Shown one piece after another: positions 8,304 to 16,159 of a stretch of DNA of 64,000 nt. Below the pieces are notes generated by a model. The model worked only from the letters and a program-made list of their open reading frames with translations, was not told the origin of the DNA and ran no database searches. The stretch spans positions 248,001 through 312,000 of the forward strand of contig NC_018014.1 of assembly GCF_000265425.1 (NCBI RefSeq), read 5' to 3'. The DNA is from Terriglobus roseus DSM 18391 (lineage in GTDB: Bacteria > Acidobacteriota > Terriglobia > Terriglobales > Acidobacteriaceae). The position numbers and the translations under genes are program-made. Each line of letters starts with the position of its first letter. Within the stretch, counting starts at the first letter, position 1.

Positions 8304-9539
8304 ATGCAATTCTCTTGTGCCCGACTCGCGGTGGTCTTCTCCTTGCTACTGATCGTTGCGGCTCCTACGCATGCGCAGTCTCGTGCTGCTCGTGCGCCTG
8401 AGCCGACGGGGCCGACGGGGCCGACGGCGGTCTTCGATACGACGATGGGCCGCATCAGTTGCCGGCTTTACGCGAAGCAGGCGCCGAAGACGGTGGCGAA
8501 CTTTGTTGCGCTGGCGCAGGGAACGAAGGATTGGCATGACCACCTGAACCTGACGGTGGTGCACAACACGCCGTTCTATGACGGCACGGCCATTGCTGGG
8601 ATTGCGGACGGCATTCGTGGTGGCGACCGGTATGGCGGCGGTGAGGGGGCGGCGAACGATCCGATTGAGGAAGAGAAGATTCCGGGTGTGACGTTTGACC
8701 GGCCGGGGCGGCTGGCGATGGCGACTCGGCTGGGTGAGGTGAGCAGTTCGTTTTACCTGATCACGCTGCATGCGGATGATGAGTTCGATAAGGGCCATCG
8801 TGGCGCGATCTTTGGGCAGTGTGACGATGCGGGTGTTGCGATTGCGGCGAAGATTTCGCACGCGATGATGATTGTTGGGAATCGTACGGATAAGGCGATT
8901 GCGATCAACAAGCTGACGATCGTGCCGCCGGGGCAGCCGATGCCGCCGGTTGCTGCGGATGTCGATCCGAAGAAGATTGTGCCGCAGCCGGTGCCGCCTG
9001 CGCTGGAGACGCTGCCGTCCCCCGATCCGAAGGGGCCAACCGCGGTGATCGACACCACGATGGGCAAGCTGACGTGCCGGCTGTTTACCGAGCAGGCGCC
9101 CATTGCTACGTCCACCTTCATGGAACTGGCGGAGGGGAAGCGGCCATGGACGAATCCCACGACGCACGTGACGACGACGAAGCCGTACTACAACGGTCTG
9201 CACTTCAATCGTGTGATCCCGGACTTTATGGTGCAGCAGCAGGACTATCCGGGTGGCGCGGAGGATGCGGGGTTTGCGTACAGCATTGAGCCGGTGCCGG
9301 GGCTGACCTTTGACCGGCCGGGGCGGCTGGCGATGGCGAATGATGGACCGGAGAAGAACGACTCATCGTTCTTTGTGACGGACGCGCCGGCGCACACGCT
9401 GGACAACAAGTTCACCGTCTTTGGACAGTGTGATGATGCGACGGTGGAGTTGGTGCACGGGATAGCGAGGGTGCCGCGGACCGGGCATAACCGGCCGATC
9501 ACGCCGGTGACGATTCAGAGCGTCACGATTCAGCGGTAG
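8304..9539 (+). CDS. Exported double-domain cyclophilin (peptidyl-prolyl isomerase)
   Basis: A 411-residue secreted protein with signal peptide (core FSLLLIVAAP, cleavage near AHAQS) and two cyclophilin domains, about 42-220 and 245-411. The second domain has the active-site segment FNRVIPDFMVQ, including the catalytic Arg, and FFVTDAPAHTLDNKFTVFGQ. In the first domain the matching stretch is replaced by TAIAGIADGIRGGD, so the catalytic Arg, Phe and Gln are absent and it is probably inactive. It likely helps fold periplasmic or outer-membrane proteins. The ATG at 8304 was chosen because the signal peptide begins there. Confidence 0.88.
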   Translation: MQFSCARLAVVFSLLLIVAAPTHAQSRAARAPEPTGPTGPTAVFDTTMGRISCRLYAKQAPKTVANFVALAQGTKDWHDHLNLTVVHNTPFYDGTAIAGIADGIRGGDRYGGGEGAANDPIEEEKIPGVTFDRPGRLAMATRLGEVSSSFYLITLHADDEFDKGHRGAIFGQCDDAGVAIAAKISHAMMIVGNRTDKAIAINKLTIVPPGQPMPPVAADVDPKKIVPQPVPPALETLPSPDPKGPTAVIDTTMGKLTCRLFTEQAPIATSTFMELAEGKRPWTNPTTHVTTTKPYYNGLHFNRVIPDFMVQQQDYPGGAEDAGFAYSIEPVPGLTFDRPGRLAMANDGPEKNDSSFFVTDAPAHTLDNKFTVFGQCDDATVELVHGIARVPRTGHNRPITPVTIQSVTIQR

Positions 9540-9566
9540 GTTAAGGCCCGTTCTGGTCGCCGCAAA

Positions 9567-9617
9567 TATTTGTCATCCTGATCGAAGCGCAGCGGAGTCG
9601 AAGGACCTGCATTCTGC
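9567..9617 (+). repeat. Short dispersed repeat (TGTCATCCTGA type)
   Basis: Contains TTTGTCATCCTGATCGAAGC and then GCGGAGTCGAAGGACCTGCA. From memory this type of sequence is frequent between genes in Acidobacteriales genomes. It begins the roughly 490-base gene-free stretch 9540-10031, which holds only repeats. Confidence 0.5.
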
Positions 9618-9649
9618 TTATGCCACCGGAATATCGATTGTGCGGAAGG

Positions 9650-9810
9650 TCACAGCTTCAGCTGTGCCGACAGCTCCCAGAGTAACGAACGGCTTTAGCC
9701 GGTGAGGTTGAGCTTTCTTCGTGATGCCCGAAAAGCTAACCTCAGGGGCTAAAGCCCGTTCCGTGGGGAGATCGCATTCGGCACAGCTAAAGCTGTGCCC
9801 TTCCAATCCA
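9650..9810 (+). repeat. Inverted pair of the dispersed palindromic repeat
   Basis: Two copies of the repeat seen at 2398 face each other. The left one (about 9650-9718, minus orientation) has CACAGCTTCAGCTGTG and GGCTTTAGCCGGTGAGGTT; the right one (9735-9810) has GCTAACCTCAGGGGCTAAAG and GGCACAGCTAAAGCTGTGCC. The paired arrangement resembles BIME elements built from REP sequences. Confidence 0.75.
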
Positions 9811-9873
9811 TCCACATTTGCGGTGGCGTCAAGAGCTGATCCATCCAACTTTGTGCAACTGCGAACGGAATGC

Positions 9874-9989
9874 CGGGTGCCCCATTCATGCGCGCTCTTG
9901 CGCATGAGTGGGATATCGCGTGAAGCGCGATTCGTCGGCATCCAGCAGACCCACTCATGACGATAGAGCCGTCATGAATGGGGCACCCG
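9874..9989 (+). repeat. 116-bp element with perfect 17-bp inverted ends
   Basis: CGGGTGCCCCATTCATG at 9874-9890 is the exact reverse complement of 9973-9989. Inside, GAGTGGG (from 9906) and CCCACTC (from about 9951) can pair, giving a second stem. Related ends ending in ATGGGGCACCCG or close variants occur at about 29519, 48680 and 57700. It has no coding capacity and could be a MITE-like or REP-like unit. Confidence 0.8.
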
Positions 9990-10031
9990 CTTCGTCGTCC
10001 TTGCGATCAGATTTGCGGTGGCACAACCGGA

Positions 10032-11132
10032 TTACGAACGCCAGTGCAGCTCGACCGGCCCTTGCAACGGATGCTCACCCTTGCCGGTAAGCCGGCGTTG
10101 CTTCAGCGCGAAGTACCACTTTGCCGGCTTGTCGGCGTCGTCGATCAGCATCATGGCGGGGCGGTAGCGGAGGCCTTCGGCCTGTTGCACCATCGTCTCC
10201 TGATCCTGCCGGACGAACTTCGCGCCGAAGTAGCTCGCGATCGTGGGAACGAGCGGGACGTTGTAGAAGATGTTCCAGCAGGCCATGACGTCGATGCGGC
10301 AGGACGATGGCGTGACGGGCGTAACGGTGGTTAGGGAAGCGAACCACTTTTCGCCGGCTCGGATGACTTCGTAGCGGCGGTTGGGCAGGGTGAAGTCGAT
10401 GGTAGTTGTGACGTCCTGCCCGTAGACGCCGAGCAGTTTGTAGGGTGCGGAGTTTTTGCTGGGCGCGTGCGAGCTCATGCGGAAGCCGTCGGGGACGGGC
10501 TCGAAGTGCTTGGTCTTTTCGTGGATCGATGCGGAGCTGCGCCACCACCATGCCTGGTGTACGAAGGGGCCGTGCGCCGGGTCCATGAGGCCGATGATGC
10601 CGTGGTCGACGTTGCAGGGCAGGTCGGCGGTGATGTGGGCGCTGCGGAATTTCGAGGAGAACTTGGGGATCTCGGGGACGGGCGGGAGCTTTGTCTCGTC
10701 GGAGATGCGGCCTGCGCCGGCTTCGGGCAGATAGACCCAGGCGTAGCCGTCGACTTCGCGGCAGGGATAGGCGCCGGCGTAGATCTTCGAGGGTTCGAGT
10801 GTGTCGATCTGGGTGAGCGACGGGATCTCAGTGCACTGGCCGCCACATGGTTCGAACTTCCAGCCGTGGTAGCGGCATTGGACGGTCTCGCCGTCGAACC
10901 AGCCGGCGGAGAGCGGGATGCCGCGGTGCGGGCAGAGGTCGCGCATGGCGAAGATGCTGCCGTCGTTCTTGCGTCCGAGCAGAAGCGGCACGCCGAGCAG
11001 CAGCGCGGTAGTGCTCTTGCCCCGGGCAAGGGTGTCGGCACGGAGCGCGGGATACCACTCGCCGAAGATGAGTTCGGTTGCGGGCTGAGTGCCCGGCTCC
11101 AGCTTGTCGTTGCGTAGCTTCATGCGCAGCAT
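10032..11132 (-). CDS. Rieske [2Fe-2S] oxygenase, large subunit type
   Basis: Predicted aromatic-ring or sterol-like Rieske oxygenase of 366 residues. The N-terminal Rieske domain binds a [2Fe-2S] cluster through C67/H69 (CPHRG) and C86/H89 (CRYHGW). The downstream catalytic domain has NVDHGIIGLMDPAHGPFVH, matching the N/D-x-x-H mononuclear iron site. No ferredoxin or reductase gene is close by. Substrate unknown. The start could also be the Met at residue 4 (11123). It stands alone and diverges from the small membrane protein gene. Confidence 0.87.
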   Translation of the reverse strand: MLRMKLRNDKLEPGTQPATELIFGEWYPALRADTLARGKSTTALLLGVPLLLGRKNDGSIFAMRDLCPHRGIPLSAGWFDGETVQCRYHGWKFEPCGGQCTEIPSLTQIDTLEPSKIYAGAYPCREVDGYAWVYLPEAGAGRISDETKLPPVPEIPKFSSKFRSAHITADLPCNVDHGIIGLMDPAHGPFVHQAWWWRSSASIHEKTKHFEPVPDGFRMSSHAPSKNSAPYKLLGVYGQDVTTTIDFTLPNRRYEVIRAGEKWFASLTTVTPVTPSSCRIDVMACWNIFYNVPLVPTIASYFGAKFVRQDQETMVQQAEGLRYRPAMMLIDDADKPAKWYFALKQRRLTGKGEHPLQGPVELHWRS

Positions 11133-11323
11133 CAGGTTATACCAGCCGCAAACAGGAAAGGCGCCGCCAGGGTTGGCTGCGCCTAATCACTTACTCTCTC
11201 GATGATACGCCGGTTTACGCCGCTGTCCATAGCACTTTCGATCACTTAGCAACCGTATATGAGCGGATCTAACATAAAGATGTTGTTAGGCCGCTAAGTA
11301 GAGAGCAGCCAGGCGATTGTACG

Positions 11324-11512
11324 ATGCAGTACCGGAAGTTACTTCTCACGCTCTTATTCGCCGTCCTTACTTATAAGTTGATGGTGACTGCGTTCTCTTT
11401 AATGAACAAGCCAAGCGATACAGCCCTGTACTGGGGCGAGCTGCTGCTTGCCGTTTCGGTGATCGGTTTCTTAGCCATGGTTCGACTCCTCTGGAGGAGG
11501 AGTATGCGATGA
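11324..11512 (+). CDS. Small two-helix membrane protein
   Basis: A 62-residue protein with two predicted transmembrane segments, LLLTLLFAVLTYKLMVTAF (about 6-24) and LLLAVSVIGFLAMVRLLW (about 40-57), and a basic tail RRSMR. I do not recognise a family. Its stop overlaps the start of the SPFH gene by four bases (ATGA), so the two are translationally coupled and probably work together in the membrane. Confidence 0.65.
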   Translation: MQYRKLLLTLLFAVLTYKLMVTAFSLMNKPSDTALYWGELLLAVSVIGFLAMVRLLWRRSMR

Positions 11513-12486
11513 CGCTCTTTAGTGAAGTTCTTAATGGCAATCGCCACGATGACGACGACGGTCTGCGCCGCCTGAAGATGGTATTCAAACTCGGCGGCAC
11601 GTTGATCGCCGGCGCTGTGGTCCTTTCGATTCTATTCAACTACATCGTGTCAGTTACGCGCATTGGCGCGGGTCACGTGGGTGTGGAGGTGGTGTTGAGT
11701 GGTTCGCAGCGTGGCGCCTCGGAGATCCCGATCCGCACGGGGTGGGTCTTCTATTCGCCTCTACGTTCGCAGATCGTGGAGTTCCCGACGTATGTGCAGA
11801 CCGTGAAGTGGACGCACGACTTGAATGAGGGCCGCGCGACGGATGAGGCGATGAGCTTTAATTCGAAGGAAGGCATGGAGATCTATTCGGATGTAAGTCT
11901 GAGTTATTCGATTGAGCCAAAGCGTGTGCCTGATTTCTATGTGAAGTACCGGGTTACCGAGCTGGATCAGTTCACGCATGGCATTCTTCGCGATGTAGTT
12001 CGTAACTCACTGAATGAGGTCGCATCGACTTACACCGTTGAGCAAATCTATGGCGAGCAGAAGACCGCATTCCTAGAGCAGGTGCAGCGCCGTATTCAGC
12101 AACAGTTGGATGCAGTGGGTGTGGGCATCCAGCAGTTTGGCTTCATCGGTGCGCCGCGCGTCCCGTCGGTGATTGCGAACGCCATCACGGGTAAGGCGCA
12201 GGCGATCCAGGATGCAGAGCGCGCACGCAACGAACTGGCGAAGACCCAGGCCGAGGCGGCCAAGCAGGTGGCCGAGGCAGAGGGCGAGGCGAGGAGCAGT
12301 GTGACCCGCGCGCAGGGCGAGGCGGAGGCGAATCGCATTCGTCAGACCAGCATTACACCGCAGTTGTTGCAGCTGCGCTCGCTGGAGAATCAGCGTGCGC
12401 TGATCGAGCGGTGGAATGGCCAGCTACCCAGTGTGGAGACGGCCGGCAATAGCAGCATGATGCTGCAACTGCCTGCAGCACGTTAG
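11509..12486 (+). CDS. SPFH/band 7 (prohibitin-like) membrane protein
   Basis: Membrane-anchored SPFH protein of 325 residues. A single transmembrane helix (about 29-48, GGTLIAGAVVLSILFNYIV) is followed by the SPFH domain (GAGHVGVEVVLSG to about 215) and a long Ala/Glu coiled coil (about 225-290, ARNELAKTQAEAAKQVAEAE). Such proteins form large ring assemblies at the membrane and often guard FtsH-type proteases or organise lipid domains. Translation is coupled to the preceding small membrane protein. A terminator follows. Confidence 0.88.
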   Translation: MTLFSEVLNGNRHDDDDGLRRLKMVFKLGGTLIAGAVVLSILFNYIVSVTRIGAGHVGVEVVLSGSQRGASEIPIRTGWVFYSPLRSQIVEFPTYVQTVKWTHDLNEGRATDEAMSFNSKEGMEIYSDVSLSYSIEPKRVPDFYVKYRVTELDQFTHGILRDVVRNSLNEVASTYTVEQIYGEQKTAFLEQVQRRIQQQLDAVGVGIQQFGFIGAPRVPSVIANAITGKAQAIQDAERARNELAKTQAEAAKQVAEAEGEARSSVTRAQGEAEANRIRQTSITPQLLQLRSLENQRALIERWNGQLPSVETAGNSSMMLQLPAAR

Positions 12487-12490
12487 TGAG

Positions 12491-12525
12491 AACGCAGCGA
12501 TCGCAACAGGCGGTCGCTGCGTTTC
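12491..12525 (+). terminator. Rho-independent terminator after the SPFH gene
   Basis: ACGCAGCGATCGC and GCGGTCGCTGCGT form a 13-bp stem (one mismatch) with the loop AACAG, followed by TTCT. It lies five bases after the SPFH stop codon. Confidence 0.7.
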
Positions 12526-12584
12526 TGCTGGTGCGTTGCATACGCCACTGGAATTCCGGGCTGCAGTAGTGCAAGCTAGGCAGC

Positions 12585-13094
12585 ATGAATCTTCTTCTGG
12601 TGATGATGCTGGGCGTTTGCACCGGCCTGCGAACGATGACGCCTGTTGCGGTGCTGTGCTGGTTTGCTTACCGTAATGTGCTGCACCTGACGGGTTGGCG
12701 GTCTTTTACGGCCAACATTATTGCCGTGGTTGTCTTTACGCTGATGGCGCTGGGCGAGTACATCGGCGATAAGCTGCCGAGCACGCCGAGCCGCACCGCT
12801 GCCGTGGGGCTGGCGGGGCGGTCGTTGTTTGGTGCGTTTGTGGGGTTGGTGCTGGCGCAGCCGCTGGTGCTGAACCCGGCTGCTGCCGTGGTGATTGGGA
12901 TCGTTGGCGCACTCATCGGGACGTATGCGGGATGGTTTGTGCGGACGCGCACGGTCATGGCGCTGAAGTGCCCGGACCTGCCAGTTGCGCTGGTGGAAGA
13001 TGCGCTAGCCATTGGGCTGAGCATTACGTTCCTGCACCTGGTGGTGGTGCATAGTGCGTTGTTTGCCGGCAATGAGGGTTTCTGGCTGCGATAG
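12585..13094 (+). CDS. DUF4126-type membrane protein
   Basis: An integral membrane protein of 169 residues with about four hydrophobic helices. The start LGVCTGLRTMTPVAVLCW and the Gly-rich middle (GEYIGDKLPSTPSR, then SLFGAFVGL) fit the DUF4126 family, whose function is unknown. Transcribed alone; a cluster of hairpin repeats follows. Confidence 0.75.
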   Translation: MNLLLVMMLGVCTGLRTMTPVAVLCWFAYRNVLHLTGWRSFTANIIAVVVFTLMALGEYIGDKLPSTPSRTAAVGLAGRSLFGAFVGLVLAQPLVLNPAAAVVIGIVGALIGTYAGWFVRTRTVMALKCPDLPVALVEDALAIGLSITFLHLVVVHSALFAGNEGFWLR

Positions 13095-13149
13095 GCGAGT
13101 CATCAGCGAGGCGATCGGAAGAGCCTGGAGCTCTCACGGGCGGCGAGAG

Positions 13150-13280
13150 ATTTTGTTGCGGGCCTTCATTTATCCCGATAACCAGGGCTTCGCCCTGGGC
13201 TAGGAAGTCGCGGACCTTCAGTCCGCCAAATGCCACCTGGAACGGATAGCCGCCTTTGACGGAGGCTATCCGGTTCAACA
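13150..13280 (+). repeat. Cluster of three short hairpins between genes
   Basis: CCAGGGC/GCCCTGG around 13184-13200, GCGGAC/GTCCGC around 13209-13225 and GGATAGCC/GGCTATCC around 13245-13272 lie in a row. This looks like another repeat family of the genome. The convergent genes on each side probably share it as a transcription end. Confidence 0.6.
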
Positions 13281-13366
13281 CGAAGCGAATGCATTGGCTC
13301 CGAGAGCACGCTGCTGGTTGGTCGCTCTCACCGTCGGGCGAACGAAGTTGTAGACCTTCGAGACAC

Positions 13367-14347
13367 CTAGCAGGAGAGGTTTGCTGCCTTGAGTGCGTCC
13401 TTCAGGCCCTGCATGCTGATGCGGGTGGAGGATTCGCCGATCTCGTCCTTGGTGGTGCCGGGGCCACCGTGCCAGTGGGTCTCCAGGCTGAGACCGTAGC
13501 GGTACCCATCGCGGTGGAGTGCCTTGAGCTGGCCGGTCCAGTCGATGGCGCCCTTGCCGACGGGCTGCCACTCAAAGCCACGCTTGTCGCCGGCGTTGCG
13601 GCTGACGGACTTGACGTGGACGTGGCCGATGCGGTTCTTGGGGAGACGGTCGTAGTCGTTCGGGTAGGGCACATCGCCTTCGAAGCTGCCGGAGTTGCCG
13701 GGGTCCCAGTTGAGCATGAGGTTCGGGTTTGGGATGGCTGCCAGCAGCGACGCGGCCTCAGCGCCGGAGCCGGTGTTGCAGGCCATTTCGTTTTCGAGGA
13801 CGAGGACCATGCCGCTCTTCTTGCAGATGTCGGCGGCCTTGTTGAGTGCTTCGTTCATGGCCTTGCGGAAGGGCTTGGGGTCATCGAGTCGCCAGAAGTC
13901 GAAGCAGCGGATGCGGTCGGTGCCGAGGCTCTTTGCGTTGTCGATGAGGCGCGTGAGCAGGTCGAACTGGCCGGAGAGGTCGGCGGGGATCTTTGCAGCG
14001 TCCTTGTTCGGGCTGTCCTTGGAGAGGGGTGCGCCGGGGAAGTCGCTCTTGAAGAAGGGCGAGGCGAGATCGGTGACTTTGAGGTTGTACTTGGCGAGGA
14101 TCTTTTTGGCATCGGCGAGATTGGTTTCCGTGAACTTGCCGGGTGCGGTTCCCCACAGGTTGCGGACCTCAATCCACTGCAGGCCGAAGTCGTGCGAGGC
14201 CACGTAGCAGGCGTGCTCGAAGTCCGACGAGATCTCATCGTTAATGACGGCGAGTCGAAAGCCGCAGGCGGCGGTCTGCGCGCGAAGGGCGGCAGTGGCG
14301 GCGAGCGCGGCGGTGCCTGCGAGGAAATGACGGCGTGTGACGGACAT
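13367..14347 (-). CDS. Tat-exported sugar phosphate isomerase/epimerase-like TIM barrel
   Basis: A 326-residue xylose-isomerase-like TIM-barrel protein (AP endonuclease 2 family). The N terminus VTRRHFLAGTAALAATAAL is a twin-arginine signal, so the folded enzyme is exported. Motifs VLENEMACNTG, LMLNWDPGNSG, RIGHVHVKSVS and GLSLETHWHGG carry the Glu, Asp and His residues that bind the divalent metal. The substrate is probably a sugar or inositol derivative, by family only. The gene starts just after the displaced 29-bp copy of the rnpB end at 14404-14432. Confidence 0.87.
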   Translation of the reverse strand: MSVTRRHFLAGTAALAATAALRAQTAACGFRLAVINDEISSDFEHACYVASHDFGLQWIEVRNLWGTAPGKFTETNLADAKKILAKYNLKVTDLASPFFKSDFPGAPLSKDSPNKDAAKIPADLSGQFDLLTRLIDNAKSLGTDRIRCFDFWRLDDPKPFRKAMNEALNKAADICKKSGMVLVLENEMACNTGSGAEAASLLAAIPNPNLMLNWDPGNSGSFEGDVPYPNDYDRLPKNRIGHVHVKSVSRNAGDKRGFEWQPVGKGAIDWTGQLKALHRDGYRYGLSLETHWHGGPGTTKDEIGESSTRISMQGLKDALKAANLSC

Positions 14348-14403
14348 GAGGCCTCCGAAGATCGGGAAGGATCTGCGTGGGCCATCTTATCGTGTGGCGT
14401 GTG

Positions 14404-14432
14404 AATTTTGCAGGCGGACCTGTAAGCCGGAT
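14404..14432 (-). repeat. Second copy of the rnpB 3' end (29-bp direct repeat)
   Basis: Identical over 29 bases to 16159-16187, which is the 3' end of the RNase P RNA gene including the 3' strand of its P1 stem. The copy keeps GCAGGCGGACCTGTAAGCCG and then diverges. It sits directly after the stop codon of the ankyrin gene and looks like the displaced half of an attachment site. Confidence 0.85.
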
Positions 14433-16091
14433 CTATTGAACCTTGCCCTTGCGCTTGGCGATTGCGGCTTCGATTGTGCTTTTACAGGTCTCGCAATTTT
14501 CCAGAACATGGTCCTCCACAGACACGCCTGCTTTGTCTTGCAGGGTTGGGTCTGCACCGGCATCCAAGAGACGCTGTATGGCTTCCGCGCTGTATTGGTG
14601 CATTAATGCGGTTTCGCCGTCGTTATTGCGGGCGTCGATTGGGATTCCCAATGTGAGCAGGTGAGGCATCAGGTCGTCGTCCGATCGAAAGAGAAGCGTC
14701 TCACCATACTTGTTGCGCTCGCTCGTGGAGAAGTCGTGGGAGGACAGCAGTTCAAATATTTTCTTCGTTTGCTCAGGGTCGTTTCCTGATCCAATTGCCG
14801 CGAAAAAGAGAAGAGGGATCTCAGTGTTCACCAGATATTGGCGGTCTATCGGGAATTCCAAAACTCTTGCTACGACCTCGGGCTGATGCGATGTAATCGC
14901 GTCCGCGAGCAGGTTTCCTGCCTCGCCACCCGAACCATCTTCTGGAATAGGCCGATCCGGTTTGCCGCCCTGTTCAATCCAGAAGTTCAACAACGCAAGA
15001 CTCCCCGCCCGTGCAGCACTTGCCATGCACGCCTGTGCGACCGTCTGCGATGGCGGATTCAGCTTCGCCATTCGTTTCACGAGAAGAAGGTCCTCTTTTC
15101 TGGTTGCAATGCAGACGGGGTACTCTGCGGGCCCATAGGAGGCGACTGGCCTGGCCTTGATATCCGTTGGGATACCAGCGGCGAGCATAGCTTCTACAAG
15201 GTCTGAACGATCATGCTCGATAGCGGAGTTGAAGAGATCGAGGTTCTCGGTACTGTGGCTGCCGAAGTTCCAATGCTCGTCCTTCAGGGATTGCAGCGTT
15301 TCGGCGTTGCCAGCGACCCAACGCTCTGTCCCCGTGGCCTTATCGATTTTTTCCTGGAGCGATCCAACCACCTCTGGCAAACCGGCTGAAAATCCGAAGT
15401 AGCTGTACACCTGCCACTCCTTGCCTTCGTAGCGCAGTGTGATCGTCTGCGCAGAAGCGTGTGTGACATCAGCTACGTAGCGCGGCCGGGCGGACAAAAA
15501 ATCGGCGCGACGAAACTCATCGAGTAAATCGCGCACAGCTTTTCTATCAATATGCGCAACATGTGTTCCGGGAACGAGGACGTAGGATACGCCGGTGTAT
15601 TCGACACGCCCGTCTCCATGGAGCGTTACGGTGTATCCGGGACAGCGTCCCCCACAGACGGTGCTCTCCAGAGCAAACGTTACCGTTTTGAGATCGATAT
15701 CGGCTGGGATGGATACATGCTGTGGTAACCATAGTTCCCTGGGAAGAATGCCCACGGCATCGACGATGCGGGCTGTGACGATCGTGCCGTCCTTTGTCTT
15801 AAATGGGAGAAAGGAACGCTGCCGCTCGATTCGTTCCGCCTCTTCGAAGAGTTCCGGTGGACCGTCCACCGCGCGTGCTTCGTTGACACGGCCGTTTCCG
15901 CTCACGATGACATCAAGCACAACGAAGCGATAGCGGTGGTCGAGCTTTTCGAGGTCGGCATGAATGACCTGCGCGGGACCGTCGTAGTGTCCCCCCACGT
16001 TTGCGCTTAGGTCATCGCGCAGGTCGATCGTCTGCGCATGCGTGCATACGGGGAACAGCAGCAGGAGCAGCAAGCCAAGGTGATGCACCAT
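14433..16091 (-). CDS. Exported DUF6438 and ankyrin-repeat protein
   Basis: A 552-residue protein with a short Sec signal (VHHLGLLLLLLFPVCTHAQ). A TonB-C-like or DUF6438-like region covers about 120-230, including STVCGGRCPGYTVTLHGDG. The C-terminal half is built of ankyrin repeats, the clearest being NKYGETLLF and NNDGETALMHQYSAEAIQRL. Ankyrin proteins bind partner proteins; the partner is unknown. The gene is the only cargo between rnpB and a second copy of the rnpB end, and three sampled 60-base lines hold 30-37 G+C against 36-40 in two sampled flanking lines, which hints at transfer. Confidence 0.8.
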   Translation of the reverse strand: MVHHLGLLLLLLFPVCTHAQTIDLRDDLSANVGGHYDGPAQVIHADLEKLDHRYRFVVLDVIVSGNGRVNEARAVDGPPELFEEAERIERQRSFLPFKTKDGTIVTARIVDAVGILPRELWLPQHVSIPADIDLKTVTFALESTVCGGRCPGYTVTLHGDGRVEYTGVSYVLVPGTHVAHIDRKAVRDLLDEFRRADFLSARPRYVADVTHASAQTITLRYEGKEWQVYSYFGFSAGLPEVVGSLQEKIDKATGTERWVAGNAETLQSLKDEHWNFGSHSTENLDLFNSAIEHDRSDLVEAMLAAGIPTDIKARPVASYGPAEYPVCIATRKEDLLLVKRMAKLNPPSQTVAQACMASAARAGSLALLNFWIEQGGKPDRPIPEDGSGGEAGNLLADAITSHQPEVVARVLEFPIDRQYLVNTEIPLLFFAAIGSGNDPEQTKKIFELLSSHDFSTSERNKYGETLLFRSDDDLMPHLLTLGIPIDARNNDGETALMHQYSAEAIQRLLDAGADPTLQDKAGVSVEDHVLENCETCKSTIEAAIAKRKGKVQ

Positions 16092-16159
16092 ACAACCTCG
16101 ATGTCCGCATGAGTAGACACCGACGAGCGTGATTTTGTCCCAAGAAAAGGATCAGCGAA

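Noticed and set aside
13256..14404. Long plus-strand open frame opposite the TIM-barrel gene (also 5486-6217, 21306-22133, 23919-24974, 47703-48617)
   Set aside because: High-GC shadows of the true minus-strand genes; they show no recognisable domain and are rich in Ala, Gly, Val and Asp of antisense type.
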